Shown here piece after piece: positions 36,201 to 49,600 of a stretch of DNA of 64,000 nucleotides (position 1 is the stretch's first letter; each line of letters opens with the position of its first letter). The stretch spans positions 868,001-932,000 of the forward strand of contig SSNU01000163.1 in NCBI GenBank assembly GCA_012064415.1, in the 5' to 3' direction. Made by a program: the position numbers and the translations under genes. This DNA is from Gyrodactylus bullatarudis (Eukaryota; Platyhelminthes; Monogenea; Gyrodactylidea; Gyrodactylidae). Below the pieces are notes generated by a model. That model was given only the letters and a program-made list of their open reading frames with translations, made no database searches and was not told the origin of the DNA.

Positions 36201-39200
36201 GAACCACTTCTTCCTGGAATAATTACTGTATCTGTTATTTGAATGTGTGTGGGAATTTTTTCATTCAAACTTTTTTTTCTTTCAGTTGCTGCGCAATGAA
36301 CAGTTTAAACATGACTTTTTCAAATAATTATTGAAATTCAAATAATCTGGTAGAAACCCATAGCTTATTGTAGTGGATAGAAGAATTATTGTGAGCCATG
36401 TTTTTTGATGTATTACAAAGGTCAAACTAGCATATACAAAAAATAATTATAATCTTCCTAAATTGGTCGACCAAAATAGGAAGAGAGTGAAATCTTCCAG
36501 AATTGTGCAACTTCCTAAATTGCGCACAATATATATATATATTCGGCTGAAAATCTTTAGACGAATATCTCTAATGGGAAAATTGAAAGAAATAATTTAA
36601 AATCTGATTACTAAGGGGGCTTATTCGTTAAAATAAAGCTGAGAAAGACAAAAAATGTCAAGAATAGATGAGCTTCCTTCAAATAATAGATCACCACATT
36701 GCCAAAGTCTTTTCAATTTTGAGACTGCCTCTCTGCCACCCTTGTTGGCTTAGCAGTCTAGCCTAGTATATAAAAGACACTAGATGTTCCCTGGGATAAA
36801 TCCAATTCTGTTTTGATTTTTGGTCAAGTCTAAGAGTTTTCGTCACGTTCTAGTATGAAATTTAGATCACAGAAGCCTGTACGATTGATTAAAGTTTCGC
36901 ACATTTAATCATAAAAATTCAAGAAAAGTTCATTTTCCAATTTTAAATCAAAAAGAATTGTATCCAAATGTATTTGTTCTAGAATAGAATAAAGTAAGTA
37001 GATGTGATACTTTTGGGATAATTATTCCCAGACAGACCGCTTTTCATCTTCTTCTGCTGTATTTTTCATTTGATGTAACAATATGGTTTAATTGCAAATT
37101 TCCATTTGATTCCTCAATAAAAGTAGAGGAAAAAAGTCAGTTTATTTTGTGTGTCTTATGATGAAAGAGGTTTCCATTCCACAATAGACGACGACGTCAT
37201 TCAACTGTCCGTTAAATCAGAAATGCACTCATATATGGCACATATGAATAGACAGTTGGTAAACAAGAATGAAGTATAATTACTATCATAACATCAAGGC
37301 TGATATTATAATTATTCCCATCATTTTAATTCTATAATGCAACATTTATTAATGAATTTGGACTGTGGAAAAGGTTAAATCAGATTTCAGTTATAATTGA
37401 TCCCGATCATGAACCAGCTTCCTTCCTTCTAGATTGCTTTTCATAAGAGGGTGTGAAAAGTAATCAAATAATAATTATTATTATCGAGATCTGATTAGAC
37501 GTCGGCAAAAGGCTGATGCTAACGTCAAGCTGATGCTGATTTTAGATATGTCAAGACAATTTCGGAAAATGTCTCGAAGTTTGTTAAGATATTATTATAC
37601 TGTTTCTGAAATTATTTCATCTTTTTTCATACTGATGATGAAAATAAAATAAATAATGATACTGTAAGTGTAAAAAAAAAAATATCCAAACCTTACGAGT
37701 TAGGAAAATTCTGAGCACAGATTCGGAATCACGATGAAAATTTGCATTTTTATATCTCGATAAAAGTACCTAATATATTTTTCATTTTATCGCCAGTGTA
37801 ATCATTATTTTCCATTCAACTCGGAACTTTTATCCTACTTGAAGAGATCCTCTAAGACACTTGTACACTTGGTTCTGAATAGTATCTTTTTAAATATTTC
37901 TAAATTATGCATGTATTATTTAAGTGGAACATTGTAATAACATTCAATAAATAATGGATTTGTAATCGGCATCAAATTGAGTACTTGTAAATAAATATAA
38001 AAGGAAAAGAGACAAAGTCAAACTTTTGATCGATAATAATCTATAAGTTGAAAATGACCAAAATATGTTATTTTTGAACAGGAAAAGAAAAAAAAACAAT
38101 TCCCATGGTCAAAATTAACTGTGCTTTTAGTCTTTTCTTTTTTATGGTGGAGGAAATACAGAAATGATTATTCATCCCTTAATCCAATGATCGATCATCA
38201 CAATGAGAGAGGGAAACCCAGTAGATCACATGTGTGTTCAGTAGTTCAGTGGAGATAATCATCATGTTAATTCTCTTATCAACTAGCTCTACTAATTCTA
38301 CTTCTAAAGACCAACCTTGATACAATCCTAATATAGGTCCTAACATTGTTGTACAATGTGTAGATTGGGCACATATGGTGTATATTCAGAAAAAAATTTT
38401 GTTATCATCAAAAACAAAAACCATCAATACACAGTGTGTATTAAACACACACACAGAACTATAGATATACTAGGCCTGGTTATTCAGAGCTGGTTAAGGG
38501 AGCTTAATAATACACACATGAGACTGGTTTTGTATGAGAAAAACACAATATTACTGTATTAATAATATGGGCAAGCATTTACTTAATGTATCTGTATTGA
38601 TTTCCATTCCTAAACAAGTTCACCCATCATCATTCACACTGTTTCCTGATAATCTTTTTGTCTTTGGGACTAAAGATGACATGTGTACACTTGCACATCT
38701 AAATCTTTTGAGGGAGGATATCTTGTCTGTAAAACTGAAAAAGGGTAACGTTTATAAATTTAGGTCATTTCCATGACTCATAATATTTATTAGGCATCTA
38801 TAAAAAAAAGCACAGAACCAACGTTGACAGTCGCAGAAGAAGATGGTTGTAATTAAACACATGGTAGGGAATCCGAGTTTGAGGAAAAAAGAACAATATT
38901 TTTTTAAAATAATAGTATAAACATTTATTTATTTCAAAATTTGATGATAAAATTCAGGATTTTCATCTTCTTCTTTTGGTGAGAAGTTTGTTTATTCTTT
39001 CGATTGACCTGTCTGTCAATGCATCTGTTAGCAGTTCAAAGTGGGGGATTTTTCAGTCAAGTTTCACTACAACTCTGTCAATCTCCTATAGTTTTTTCTC
39101 CTTTACAGTATGTATTTTTTACAGTGTTTCCTTAGGCTTAGAAATGTTTCTAAATGTTTAAATACTAATGTTGGTGATAATTTAATAGTTGTGGTTAGTT

Positions 39201-39328
39201 TTGAATTTAGGGTCGTTACATCTGGAAAAATATTACAAAAGATTGACAAATTTGATAAATATATTTATATAATTGTATGTATTTACAGGGTTATCATTAC
39301 TGTTGGAAGAGGGGTAGGGGGGAAATAT
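33290..39328. other. Gene-poor region, about 6 kb
   Basis: AT-rich DNA between the peptidase start and the EGF gene stop. It holds a large fold-back repeat (35.14-35.69 kb), a short TA microsatellite near 36527-36541 and scattered short open frames. The longest of these, near 38534-38776 (+), has protein-like composition but no family I recognise. I found no consistent spliced gene. Confidence 0.45.
35139..35692. repeat. Large fold-back (inverted) repeat
   Basis: A left arm (about 35139-35345) and a right arm (about 35505-35692) are reverse complements with mismatches. Matching landmarks are AAAAATCCCATTTTTTCGAA on the left with its complement on the right, and TTGTCTAATC facing GATTAGACAA at the loop side. 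The outer left end (TTGATATGAAGTTGGGAAT) resembles the shared terminus of other repeats in the window. Probably a non-autonomous fold-back element. Confidence 0.8.
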
Positions 39329-42300
39329 TCAATAGCGTCTCCTTCTACGTCGATGGAAACGTTGATAGGAATCAGAATCTTTAGACTCTTCAGTGCAATC
39401 AGGACATTCTAGACGTCGGCCGAGGACAATCCCCTTCTGGGATTTCCCACGGTGCACGAGATCCGGATGTAATTTGGCCTCTTCATGTGTCATACAGTTG
39501 ACAGAGTCTTGCATTAACACGTAACCCTGATTGCAGATGCACTGGTAGCCACCATATAGATTCTTACATCTCGACGTGTTTGGAGCACACGGATGATTCC
39601 TTTCACATTCATCTATATCAGTGGTACAGTCTTTGCCCTCAAAGCCGGGACGACATTCGCAGATGTTACCATTTTGACATTTTCCGCCATTCTTACACGA
39701 TGGTTCACATGTAAAATCTGGTAGGGATCTCTGAAAAGGAAAAAAAATTAATATCCCTCAAAATGTTATGTAGAACATTTTTAAATGAATGAATTATGCG
39801 TAGATGTAATCAAACAACTGTTACATTGTGCCTGAAAAAATGTGTTATATATTTGAATAGAAAAAATCGACGTTTCCGTAAAAATCATAGATTCCCAACT
39901 TCATAACAACCAACTATACGTTATAACTGAACCTGCTATTTTTATGGACGGGGAAAGATTTATTGTCAAAAAAATGACAGAGAAATCAATATAGGCCCTA
40001 TTCGTCAAATTCATTCTCAGATTAAAGCAATTTCTCCACATGGTTTTAACACGAAATTTTTCAAAATGTGAACATATATAGACATTCTGATTACAGTTTG
40101 TTAGTAGGAATACAGATTTAATTAAGCCTCGGTATCAATTTGTACTATAACATCTCTCTGATAAAAAAGTTGGTACCCTTTTCTTATCTATTCCGATTTA
40201 ACTTGAACGAGCTATTCTTGATTTATTGCATTTTAATCAAAAGAATCAAGATTATAATTCTCTGTGATACTTGCCAATATATAGTTCCATAGACAAAGGG
40301 TTGCCAAAATGTATCAAAGCCGCAACTTAACACAATGGCTTTACTGATTCAATCGACAATCAGTAAAAGTTTAGTTATAATTAGCCAGTTGTTGATGGAT
40401 CCTAATTTTTGTAAAATGCCAAATTGTACCTAATAAACCAGTGATAAATCTTTGCTTTCTTATCTAGATGAATTTATCAAAAGACAAGTTTATCCTTTTG
40501 ACATAGATTTATTCCCACAAGGATCAACCAAAACATGCTCTATAGATCCAATTGATTAAAAATTTTGAAACCTTTAATCATCTGAGTTAAAATCAGGACT
40601 ATAAGATACAGAAGAGGAATGAGAAACTTACCACGCATGTTTTTCTATCTGCAAGGCGAAAGTAGCCCTCTGGACAGATGCACTCATAACTTCCAATGGT
40701 GTTTACGCATTTATTCTGACATTTGTGTATGGATGGGGACATTTCACATTCGTCGACATCATCTTCACAATACTTTCCCTGGAATCCAGGAGCACAGAGA
40801 CATCGACCCTGATAGCATCTCCCATTATTCTGGCACTCATTGTCACACTTTTTCGCCAATGAACATGTCTTTCGGTCATTGTTTAACTCATATCCAATTC
40901 TACATGAACATCGATAACCACCACCCTAAAAGAATCAGGAAAATGTAAATTAGTTAAACATGATACATGGCTAGTTTTTTTGTTGAAATTGTCGATCAAT
41001 TTTCCGGTACTAAAAAAAGTGACACTACACTTTTATTCTGAAATCAAAAGCCAGCACATTGAAAAGCTAATAACATGCAGAGATTCTAGTGGAGAACTCA
41101 GAGTTTTGTTTACTTTCACGTGTGAGTTGGTTAGCGTGCAGATTTTGGTGTAAGGCTAGACTTAGTATCAAGATGGGAATTTTATAATTTTTACAATATC
41201 ATCAACTTTTTCATCAAGAAATTGATCTCGATCAAGAATTTTACGATAAAAAAGAAAACCGCTAAATTTCCTATAGTTTTGAACTTTGAGTTGAAATTTT
41301 TTGTTGAGAATTGGTATCGTAAAAGTTGAAAAAATAAAAAATTGGCGCTAATTTGAGATTTGAAATATTCCATAATTTTCTTAAAATCGATTATTTTTCT
41401 TCATATTCCAGAAAATCTTGATGAAAAAATTTTAAAAATCATAAATTCCCATCTTCATATTACCTAGCTAGTCTAGTTAGTCGTAGATAAAGCAACAGAT
41501 TTTGCCTTCACCAAGAGTGTAAAGGCCTTAGATTGAAATAGAATTTTTTTTTCAGTTCAAGAATCACAATAGAGGAAGCAAAGAAAGCCATTCTAAATGG
41601 ACTGTATTTTCTTACTGCTAGAACGAAAATTAGAATGAACCAGAAAAAATACTCCCTGAAAGAGATAGGTTACAAGATCCTGGAAATAAAAGAAAAACTA
41701 GTGAAACCCTTAATACATTTGATACAAGGTCAATGGATTATTGAACAGTACTCTCCTCTCACACTGTGTATATGTTACCGTGAATCGTGTGAAAGCAGGG
41801 ATTTATCGCATTTATTGATACTGAAGAATGAAAGCTACTCTGTGAGAAAAATCCCGAGTATGGTATCCTCTGTTGATGGACAAGGATTTTTACACTGCAG
41901 TTGTAAAACAAAATTTACAACAGGTTATTGCAAGTGTCGCAAGAATAATCTATTGTTTAACTCCAGATGCCACAGTATAGTTAATCATGCAAAAATAAAT
42001 CATTTATTTTATATTATAATTAAAATAATTAAATTAATTTGTTCACCACGAAAACAAAGATTATTTAGAGAAGGAATTTAAAATTTCCACGATTCACTAG
42101 TGTGTTTCGTACGATTCACGGTAACATGTATAAACTAGGCATGTCAGAATGGTTATTTTGCAAATTGCAGCAAATCCTCATTGATTGTTTCAGCATGTTA
42201 CTAAAAGGTCACATCCGAATGTAGTCTGTACTTTAAAAAGACTACGAAAGGATAGATTTCTACCTCTACCATCACAATCATCCTTGATACATTACATTCA

Positions 42301-45300
42301 CAAGGGTATCTCTGATCGACCCGGCAACCTTTCAAAGTCCAGACCATTTCAAATCGAAAAATTGATGAATTGCAACTCTACTGACCCATGCATTTAAAAG
42401 AAAAGTTTCAGAGATGCCGCTATTTTCAAATTTTTGAATTCATTGATTGAACGAAGATAAAAAGAAAATAATTGATAGAGTTCATCTTATGATTTTAGAA
42501 ATAAAGATTGTGAGCGTAGTAAAGAAACAGAGAGTAGTAGCAATGACTTTGCACAAAAATTACCTCGCTTGGATCCTGTAATTCAATAAAATCATTATAT
42601 ATATATGCATACAAGATAAATAAGAATCAAATTCTCAATTGTAATTCTATGAAATTTCTCTCTTTAGGTATAGAATCTAACTCATGAATGAAATTTTACA
42701 CTTGTACCTAATAGATTCATTAAGTTAAAAAAAAACATTAAATTGAAGAGATCTGGAATGCCTAATTATAGGATATTTTGGCCATCAATCTATTCGTGTG
42801 ATTATGAAAGTTCAAAATAATCTTAATAACGTAATAGTGAAATAGGTTTGTCCTGAAACCATGTTCCCCATTTGAAATTAGTGGTCAATGAAAACTTTAG
42901 GATTAATAATAAACTTACAGCTGTATTATAACACTGATGTTCACAAGGACTGAATTCCTTACAGAAATCAATTCTCTCCTCACACCGATCCCCTTTGAAA
43001 CCTTGTAGACATACACATTTACTACTATCCAGACAGGTACCCCCATTTAGACAACCTCCGTTGCATCCAGCCGCCTGATAAGACTCATCCAAGCAGGAAT
43101 ATCCGTCTGGTAATAGGGTATGATTCTCCTGACACCCACAAGAATAAGAGCCGGGTTGGTTCATACAAATTTGCTGACATTTGTGAATGTTTCGGCTACA
43201 CTCATCAATGTCCCGGTCGCAATCGTCGCCTTCCCATCCAGGATTACAGTTGCACTTTTGAGTGATATTCACTGCATTCAGGTACAAAATATTACACTCC
43301 CCGTGTACACAGTCAATGCCTGGTCGACAAAGTGGCCTGCATTTACTTGAATCCCCTGGAAAATAAGGCTCATAGCCGGGGTAGCATTTACACGTGTATC
43401 GCCCATCACTATGACTCTCACATATTTGATCGCATGGTTTTCTTTGGGTGCAGACATCATAGTTTTGACTACAGTTATCTCCGAAATAACCTGAAAAACA
43501 TTTGCAATACTTTCCATTTTGGCATTCACCATTTATACATCTTGGACTACACTCAGGCTTAATGACTGATGTCTGATAGTCTTGGCTGCAATCTATGCCA
43601 GTAAAACCTGCATAGCATTTACAGTATTCGCCGTTGTAGCATTCACCACGGCCAGGTACACATCTTGGACTGCATTCAGGCTTTGAAGTAACGACTTGGT
43701 AGTCTTGGCTGCAATCTTTGCCAGTAAAACCTGCATAGCATTTACAGTATTCGCCGTTGTAGCATTCACCACGGCCAGGTACACATCTTGGACTGCATTC
43801 AGGCTTTGAAGTAACGACTTGGTAGTCTTGGCTGCAATCTTTGCCAGTAAAACCTGCATAGCATTTACAGTATTCGCCGTTGTAGCATTCACCACGGCCA
43901 GGTACGCATCTTGGACTACACTCAGTTGATAACAAAGGTATACACCTTCGTTCATCGCGTGAATCCGGCACCTGCCCCTGTGGACATTCACATCTATAAC
44001 CTCCAAAGGTGTTGATACATTTGTGTTGACACACTCTGTTTGAAATATCTAAACATTCATCAATATCTGAACTACAGTCAACCCCTGTGAAGCCTGGCAA
44101 GCATTTGCAAATCTCCTTTTCTATGTCACAGATGCCATGTTGACAATGTCTCGGACAGGTTTTCTTTATGCATTTGTTACGATTTTTCTCGTCAACAACA
44201 TACCCAATTTTATTACAATGACATGCATAAGAGCCATAGTTGTTGACACAGGCCTGTTCACAATTATGCTGTCCAAGAATGCACTCGTCAATGTCCTGAT
44301 CACATTTGAGTCCAGTGAAACCAGGATAGCATTGGCACCGACCCAAATCCTGACTACATTCTCCATGTAGGCATTCGGGACATTTTCTCTGAATACACCT
44401 TTTCGGATTTTGGGGATCAATTATAGAATTGCTGTCATTACAACCACATTCGAAACCTCCAATCGTATTGATACATTTCTCTGAACAGTCATGTTTTCCA
44501 CTTAAACACTCATCAACATCTTCAGAGCAATCCGGCCCCTTGAATCCAGGATAACAAGCGCAGATTCCTCGCTCAAAGTCACAAGACCCATTTTTACACT
44601 CTGAATGGCAAGTAGAACGAGAACATGTTTTCCTATTCTTAGGATCAATAAAAAATCCTTTGTAACACTGGCAGCTGTAGGAACCGTAGGTGTTTACACA
44701 AATATGCTGGCAAGCATGAGTTCCCTCTTGGCACTCATCAATGTCCTCTGTGCATTCACGGCCACGTAATCCCTGCTTGCACTCGCACTTGTATGACCCG
44801 ATTGTATTGAGGCAAACTTTAAATTCTGATTTACAAATTCCCCTTTGACTTTCACATTCGTCAACATCTTCATTACAGTATTGGCCAGTGTAGCCCTCGT
44901 GGCAATGGCAGTTGTTCACTTCATCACAAATACCATTGATGCATTTTCTCTGGCATAGATTTTTTTGATAATCTGAGGACGTATTATTACTTGAAGTCTG
45001 GTTAGATATGACTGAAATGCAAGTTCTCATGTCAGATACCAGGGTTAAGTTTACCGGACATGTGCAAATTGCTCGATCGGGTTCATTCACACATGTATGA
45101 GAGCATTTCGGTTCAATTTGACTACAAAAATCTTCGCGATCACATGCCTGGCCATAGAAACCTTTGTAGCAGGTACATTCCTTGGTCTCTTTGTTACAAC
45201 TTCCCTTACCATTACAACCCTGGGGACAGGCGAATACTTCCAAGTCGACCTTCTTACAATTTTCCTGCTCTCTCATCTTCCATGGGTTGCACACACAAAG

Positions 45301-46131
45301 GGACTGCCGATTCTCATTGACGCAACCAATCTCACAACTCACCCTGTAATAGGTTAGACAAGGTTCCGGCTTCATAACCTCACATAGAGATCCCATATAG
45401 CCTGCCTTACAGCAGCAAGAGTTGTTATTGCAAACGCCGCCATTCATGCATGGCATTTCGCAATTGCTGACAGTGCAATCCTTCTTTTTGTTGCAACCTC
45501 CACCAGATGAGCCATCCGTAGCATCTCCAGAACACTGAATAGGAATGCAAAAGGGAGGAACACAGCTGGCATCATTCTCACTGACCGCTGTGAAGACTTG
45601 TCGTTCGTCGTTTTGATCTTTGGAGTTGCTGTAGCCCCAATACTGACCTTGTTCATTCCATACGGGACCGTCGTATTTCTCATTAAGGCCTTCCTCTTGC
45701 ATTCGGTAATTTTGATTGTATCCACTTAGATATGGTGAGCTCTCCCAGACGTAATTATCTGGATTCGATTCAGGCTTCTCATTCTGGTAATAGGCTGAAG
45801 AGAGGCCAGGGATTGAATGGAGACCAAAGTCTGCTCTGGGATTATTGATCAAACTGTCAGGAAAGTATTCTTCTGTTAATGGAAGGTTTATATCCCTATT
45901 ATTAAGAGCTTCATAGACTTCTTTGCGTAAGGGATCTTCGGATTGCCATGGATTATACTTGGGTTTACGTCTCCTCTCTGGATAATCTTCATAAAACCAT
46001 GGGTTGTAAGGCCGATAGAAATAGTTGTAGGGGTTCTGTTGACCATTTCCTCTGTAATTTCGGAGAATTGCCTTTATTCCATTTGACAAGAATATCAAGG
46101 CAATAACCAATGTCAGACGTGTTGAAAACAT
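39329..46131 (-). CDS. Secreted multi-EGF matrix-type protein
   Basis: Three exons, 42919-46131, 40632-40925 and 39329-39730, join in phase 0 to 1302 residues. A signal peptide (MFSTRLTLVIALIFLSNGIKA) is followed by about 190 residues rich in Tyr, Asn, Pro and Glu. About 25 EGF-like domains come next. Many are calcium-binding types starting with DxDEC and containing a CxNTxGSYxCxC core; they alternate with shorter EGF domains of the CxxGxCxxxxxCxCxxGFxGxxC type. There is no transmembrane segment. The C-terminus ends in a run of six arginines. Domains 13-15 are almost identical tandem copies. The architecture recalls fibrillin- or fibulin-like extracellular proteins, but I cannot assign an orthologue. 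It may be a secreted matrix or surface protein. Confidence 0.85.
41167..41455. repeat. Fold-back family member in EGF-gene intron
   Basis: The ends carry AAGATGGGAATTTTATAATT near 41170 and the complement AATTCCCATCTTCATATTAC near 41439-41458. It shares its terminal motif with copies near 35.1, 51.9 and 59.1 kb. It lies in the roughly 2-kb intron between the first two EGF exons. Confidence 0.65.
41773..42126 (+). mobile_element. Ginger-type DNA transposon remnant, 354 bp
   Basis: Perfect 16-bp terminal inverted repeats TGTTACCGTGAATCGT open and close the element. It is flanked by the direct repeat TGTATA (41767-41772 and 42127-42132), a plausible target-site duplication. The interior reads VDGQGFLHCSCKTKFTTG, then YCKCRKNN and SRCHS. 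This is the Cys-rich tail found at the C-terminus of KRBA2/Ginger-type integrases. TG...CA termini suit an integrase-type enzyme. It is a deletion derivative with no catalytic core. Adjacent frame 41570-41770 also looks coding-like and may be older transposon sequence. Confidence 0.7.
43545..43924. repeat. 123-bp tandem repeat encoding EGF domains 13-15
   Basis: Three consecutive copies with a 123-bp period (41 codons) encode near-identical CSPRCVPGRGECYNGEYCKC units followed by YAGFTG(K/I)DCSQDYQ. Repeat starts recur at 43668, 43791 and 43914. Very few differences exist even at silent sites, so expansion is recent or homogenised. A fourth, clearly divergent copy (CSPRCINGECQNGKYCKC) lies just 3' in the reading direction. 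Confidence 0.92.
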
Positions 46132-46669
46132 TTGATACTTGGTACACTAAACCATAAAAACTACACTTATTTGTAATTCCCTCTTGAATGCATGCATTGA
46201 CTACTTATACTACTAAGGACTAATACGTGAAAAATACAGCAATAGGGGAGAGAGAACCCCTACCTGGGTTAATTTCTATTGGTTGATATTTCAAAATTGT
46301 TCATCCCAACTCTCCAATTGGAAAATGTTAATCACTGCAAAATTACTGGCTTCGTTTCCTTCACCTTTCTGCATACTTTGAAATAAATTTTCTAAAATAT
46401 TAAAATTCCTGAAACTATTAAAATTTATGTTTTTTGGTGATAAACTTTGTGTCTGTATGGCAATTTAATTTGTGTCAAAATTGATTCATTTATTATCATT
46501 ATACATTGAAGTAGGTCTGTAAAATATTAATTTATCCTATAGGAATCTTGGCTGAAGTTTATTGACTGAAGAAAGGCAATGCCAGGGTTTTATAAAGAAT
46601 GGCGCTTCATTCTGTGGCAAACTCTGTAAAACTTTGTAACCAAAATGATAGATGTTTTCTGAAACGTTA
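46132..46669. promoter_or_regulatory. Shared upstream region with TATA-like box
   Basis: This 538-bp stretch separates the divergent EGF gene and micro-exon gene. A TATAAAG motif near 46590 lies about 80 bp upstream of the candidate start codon at 46670, a plausible core promoter for the micro-exon gene. No coding signal is recognised within it. Confidence 0.35.
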
Positions 46670-49600
46670 ATGATTGTTTCTCTCATTTCTTATTATTTTT
46701 ATTCATTTGTTATTATATTGTCTAAAAAAACAGAACATGATGAAAATATTTTAAAGTTGGAAAAAAACTCGAGTAATTTCGGCAAGGAAAATAAATAAAC
46801 TATCTATTTGACAGTCTTGTCTGGAATTTCACACTTTACTAGAGTTGAGTTGAAATTAGTTATGTCCCTAAACAATGTTAACTGATTTTCTAATGTTTGG
46901 CAACCATAAATTTATGACGTAACTTTGTATCTTTATTACCAACAATGTCAATAACAGTAAGAATCCTAAATCCTTCTTAATATATAAACTACGTCGAATG
47001 CTATCAAACATATTGAACTCAAATGAACTCTGGTTACAAAACAAATTTAGGGTGTAGAATGATAGCATACAAAGTATATTTTCAATTCAATTGACAAAAT
47101 GCAAGTGAGAATTGAATCTTTTATTTGTTTTCAAATGAACGGTAGGCCATATTACACAAAGGATCATATTTGTATCATTAATAAATGTTTATAAATCAGA
47201 AAATATAAATGAGAAAACACCATACTATTTTGAGCAATATGTAGAGTCTTCCCTAGAGTCTCAAAGAGGTTTTACTATTTTTTTAATTACTATTCAATAA
47301 GCCGCCAACATCAACAGTCTCGGTAAGTTAGTGTAATATACAATCGTCAAGCAGAGGTCTTGTAGATTCAAAAAGTAATTTCAAAATCAATTTCCCCATC
47401 TCCCCCTTAAACTAACGACTCTTTTACTACTAATAGAAGGTAAGTTTGAATTTGCTTGTGTGCAACTTCTTTATCTGATAGAACTTTGTACAGCTTTTTA
47501 TCATTCTATTTGATTACAGCCTGGCCCTGATGGAAAGGCAAGTTTCAAAAATATTTTTAAGTTACTATCTTGAAGTTATGCGACCCTCATTAGTCATTAG
47601 GGTAGGGTTTAACTTCTCCAATTGAAATATAAATTCTAAGCAATATTTTTTCTATTGAAACATGTATAAATGAAACGAGGAATAAATCATGTCGAAGAAC
47701 AAACCCTACTTTAATTTCACTCATAGCATTAATCCTAACCTTGAGTCAGCCAACTCAAAATAAAGACAGTTCATTTCACTTTCAGCCTGCACCGAATTGT
47801 AACAAAGTAAATTTTAATTGATAACATCAAATAAACTAAATCCCATATATAAAGAATGGAGTGAGTCTGAAATTCATTCATCTTTCTGATTTCAAATGAA
47901 AAACTTGAAAATTATCATGACAAAATTACTCTAGATACCAGTAAGTGGATAAGATGATCTTTTTAAAATGGGAATAAATCTGTAGTATGAATATTGCAAG
48001 TTTAATCTACCCAAAAACCATGTCTAATTTCTCACTTGAAGATATCCTCTGTGGATTTTTGAGCGGAAGTTTGTGTTCATCTTGAAAATTACCTAACTCT
48101 TTGTCTATAGAAATTGACCCACCCGATAAGCCAGGACGTATGACCAATAAAAGACCAATTATAATCATTATATCGCCTTTAAGTTGACAAAGGTAAATTT
48201 TTATACGATTCATTCTAAATTAATCAACCCCACACAAGCCTTTATGACCTATGACGAATGTGAGAAGTTGGGATTAAATGAACCGACGAACCGATAACTA
48301 ATTACTAGCTGCCATAGTCAACTGTAAGTTGAGGATTTAATTCGAATGAATCCTTTTGAAATTCAATTTTCTCCCACTCGAATAGACGCGAATAAAGTAT
48401 TGAGTAAACCCTTCAAGAATTTGACTGAAGGTGAGAGAATAAAAAATCACAGTTGATTTCAATTACTGTACTGTTTTTTTTACAGCCCTGACCTTTGTAA
48501 AGACTCGTAAGAGAAATATTATATTCAAATAATACAGACTGCTTCAGTATGGGACGAGAAGAGTATGAGCCAGAGCCATGTTTTCCTTTTTCTTCATATT
48601 GAACCTACCTTATTACTAGTCAAATTCGACATGCAAACTTATATGAGTGAGTATCCGGTGGACAAAAGATTAACAGTTCATCTTCCAGGTCTCGATCCCA
48701 AATATAATGGTAATTTGATTGTTTATAGAAGATTAGCTTATTCTTTTGATAAAAGTCAATGGTGAGTGCCGTTGAAAACTTCTCGAGAGTGGCTTCTTTA
48801 TTTTACTAGAGTATTATGCAATTCTTCAGAGTTAGTATCTGGTTATCCATCCACTGTCGATATTGTCTCCCTCTCCAGTGAGTAATCCAAAATGTAAGAA
48901 GAGGTTACACTTTGGAATCATCACTCACACATTTAGATAAGGAGTTCACTGACTGTAACTGATTTTATTCATGTCGAATAAAAATTCTCGAACAGATTTA
49001 CTGGGTTTGTCACTGGAAACTGTATAACTTACTTATCAAAGCTCACAACAAGAAAATGAGTAATGCCATTAGATCAAGTTGATCAGGGATTATTTTAATC
49101 TCAAATCATTTTCTTTCAGCCAAAACTCCAGTGACGACTGCCTTCAACTATGATGGAGAGGCCTTTAGATTCTTTGCAGAAAGTGGGCTCAACTCAACCC
49201 TTTAGTCTTGTTACGAAGCTTTTCATGTATTTTCTTAAGAGTTTGGCAAAAAACAATGTAAGCTGGGGAAGAAATATGGTTACACTTTTAGACGATGGAG
49301 AATCCAAAGAGAGTCTGTTCACTAACATCATGTAATGTATCTTGAAATGACAAAAATTTACCTAAAAAGAATGGGTAAGTGAGTTGAAAACTAGGATGTT
49401 CTAATTATCAAATTGATAACTAATTAGCTATCTCTGAGGTCTGGTTTCCCAAGGGTATGCCTAGCAAAAATGTTGTTTGTGAAAATGAAAATCTCCAGAT
49501 CACAAGGACTGTACGTCACTAGCAATACAAATTAACTTCTTCCTAAGTGGTTCCCGGTAACTTTTTGGATTAAAATCTTATAGATTAACCAAATTAGTCT

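Noticed and set aside
38356..39412. Cluster of plus-strand open frames near 38.4-39.4 kb
   Set aside because: No recognisable family, no consistent splicing, and the last one overlaps the antisense of the EGF gene's final exon.
42185..42397. 70-codon plus-strand open frame after the Ginger element
   Set aside because: It lies in an intron beside transposon remnants and matches no family I know; it may be unrelated transposon debris.
43278..44420. Open frames in other frames across the EGF gene, including a repeated one of 137 codons
   Set aside because: They are shadows of the Cys-rich EGF coding strand; the repetition mirrors the 123-bp tandem repeat.
47520..47538. Exon-like CCTGGCCCTGATGGAAAG between an acceptor and a GC donor, reading PGPDGK in phase 0
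   Set aside because: It has a stop in phase 1, the phase of all other micro-exons, so it does not fit the gene model.
48007..48213. Minus-strand open frame with a hydrophobic MIIIGLLLVIRPGLS segment
   Set aside because: It overlaps the plus-strand micro-exons at 48111 and 48184 and shows no family or splice support of its own.
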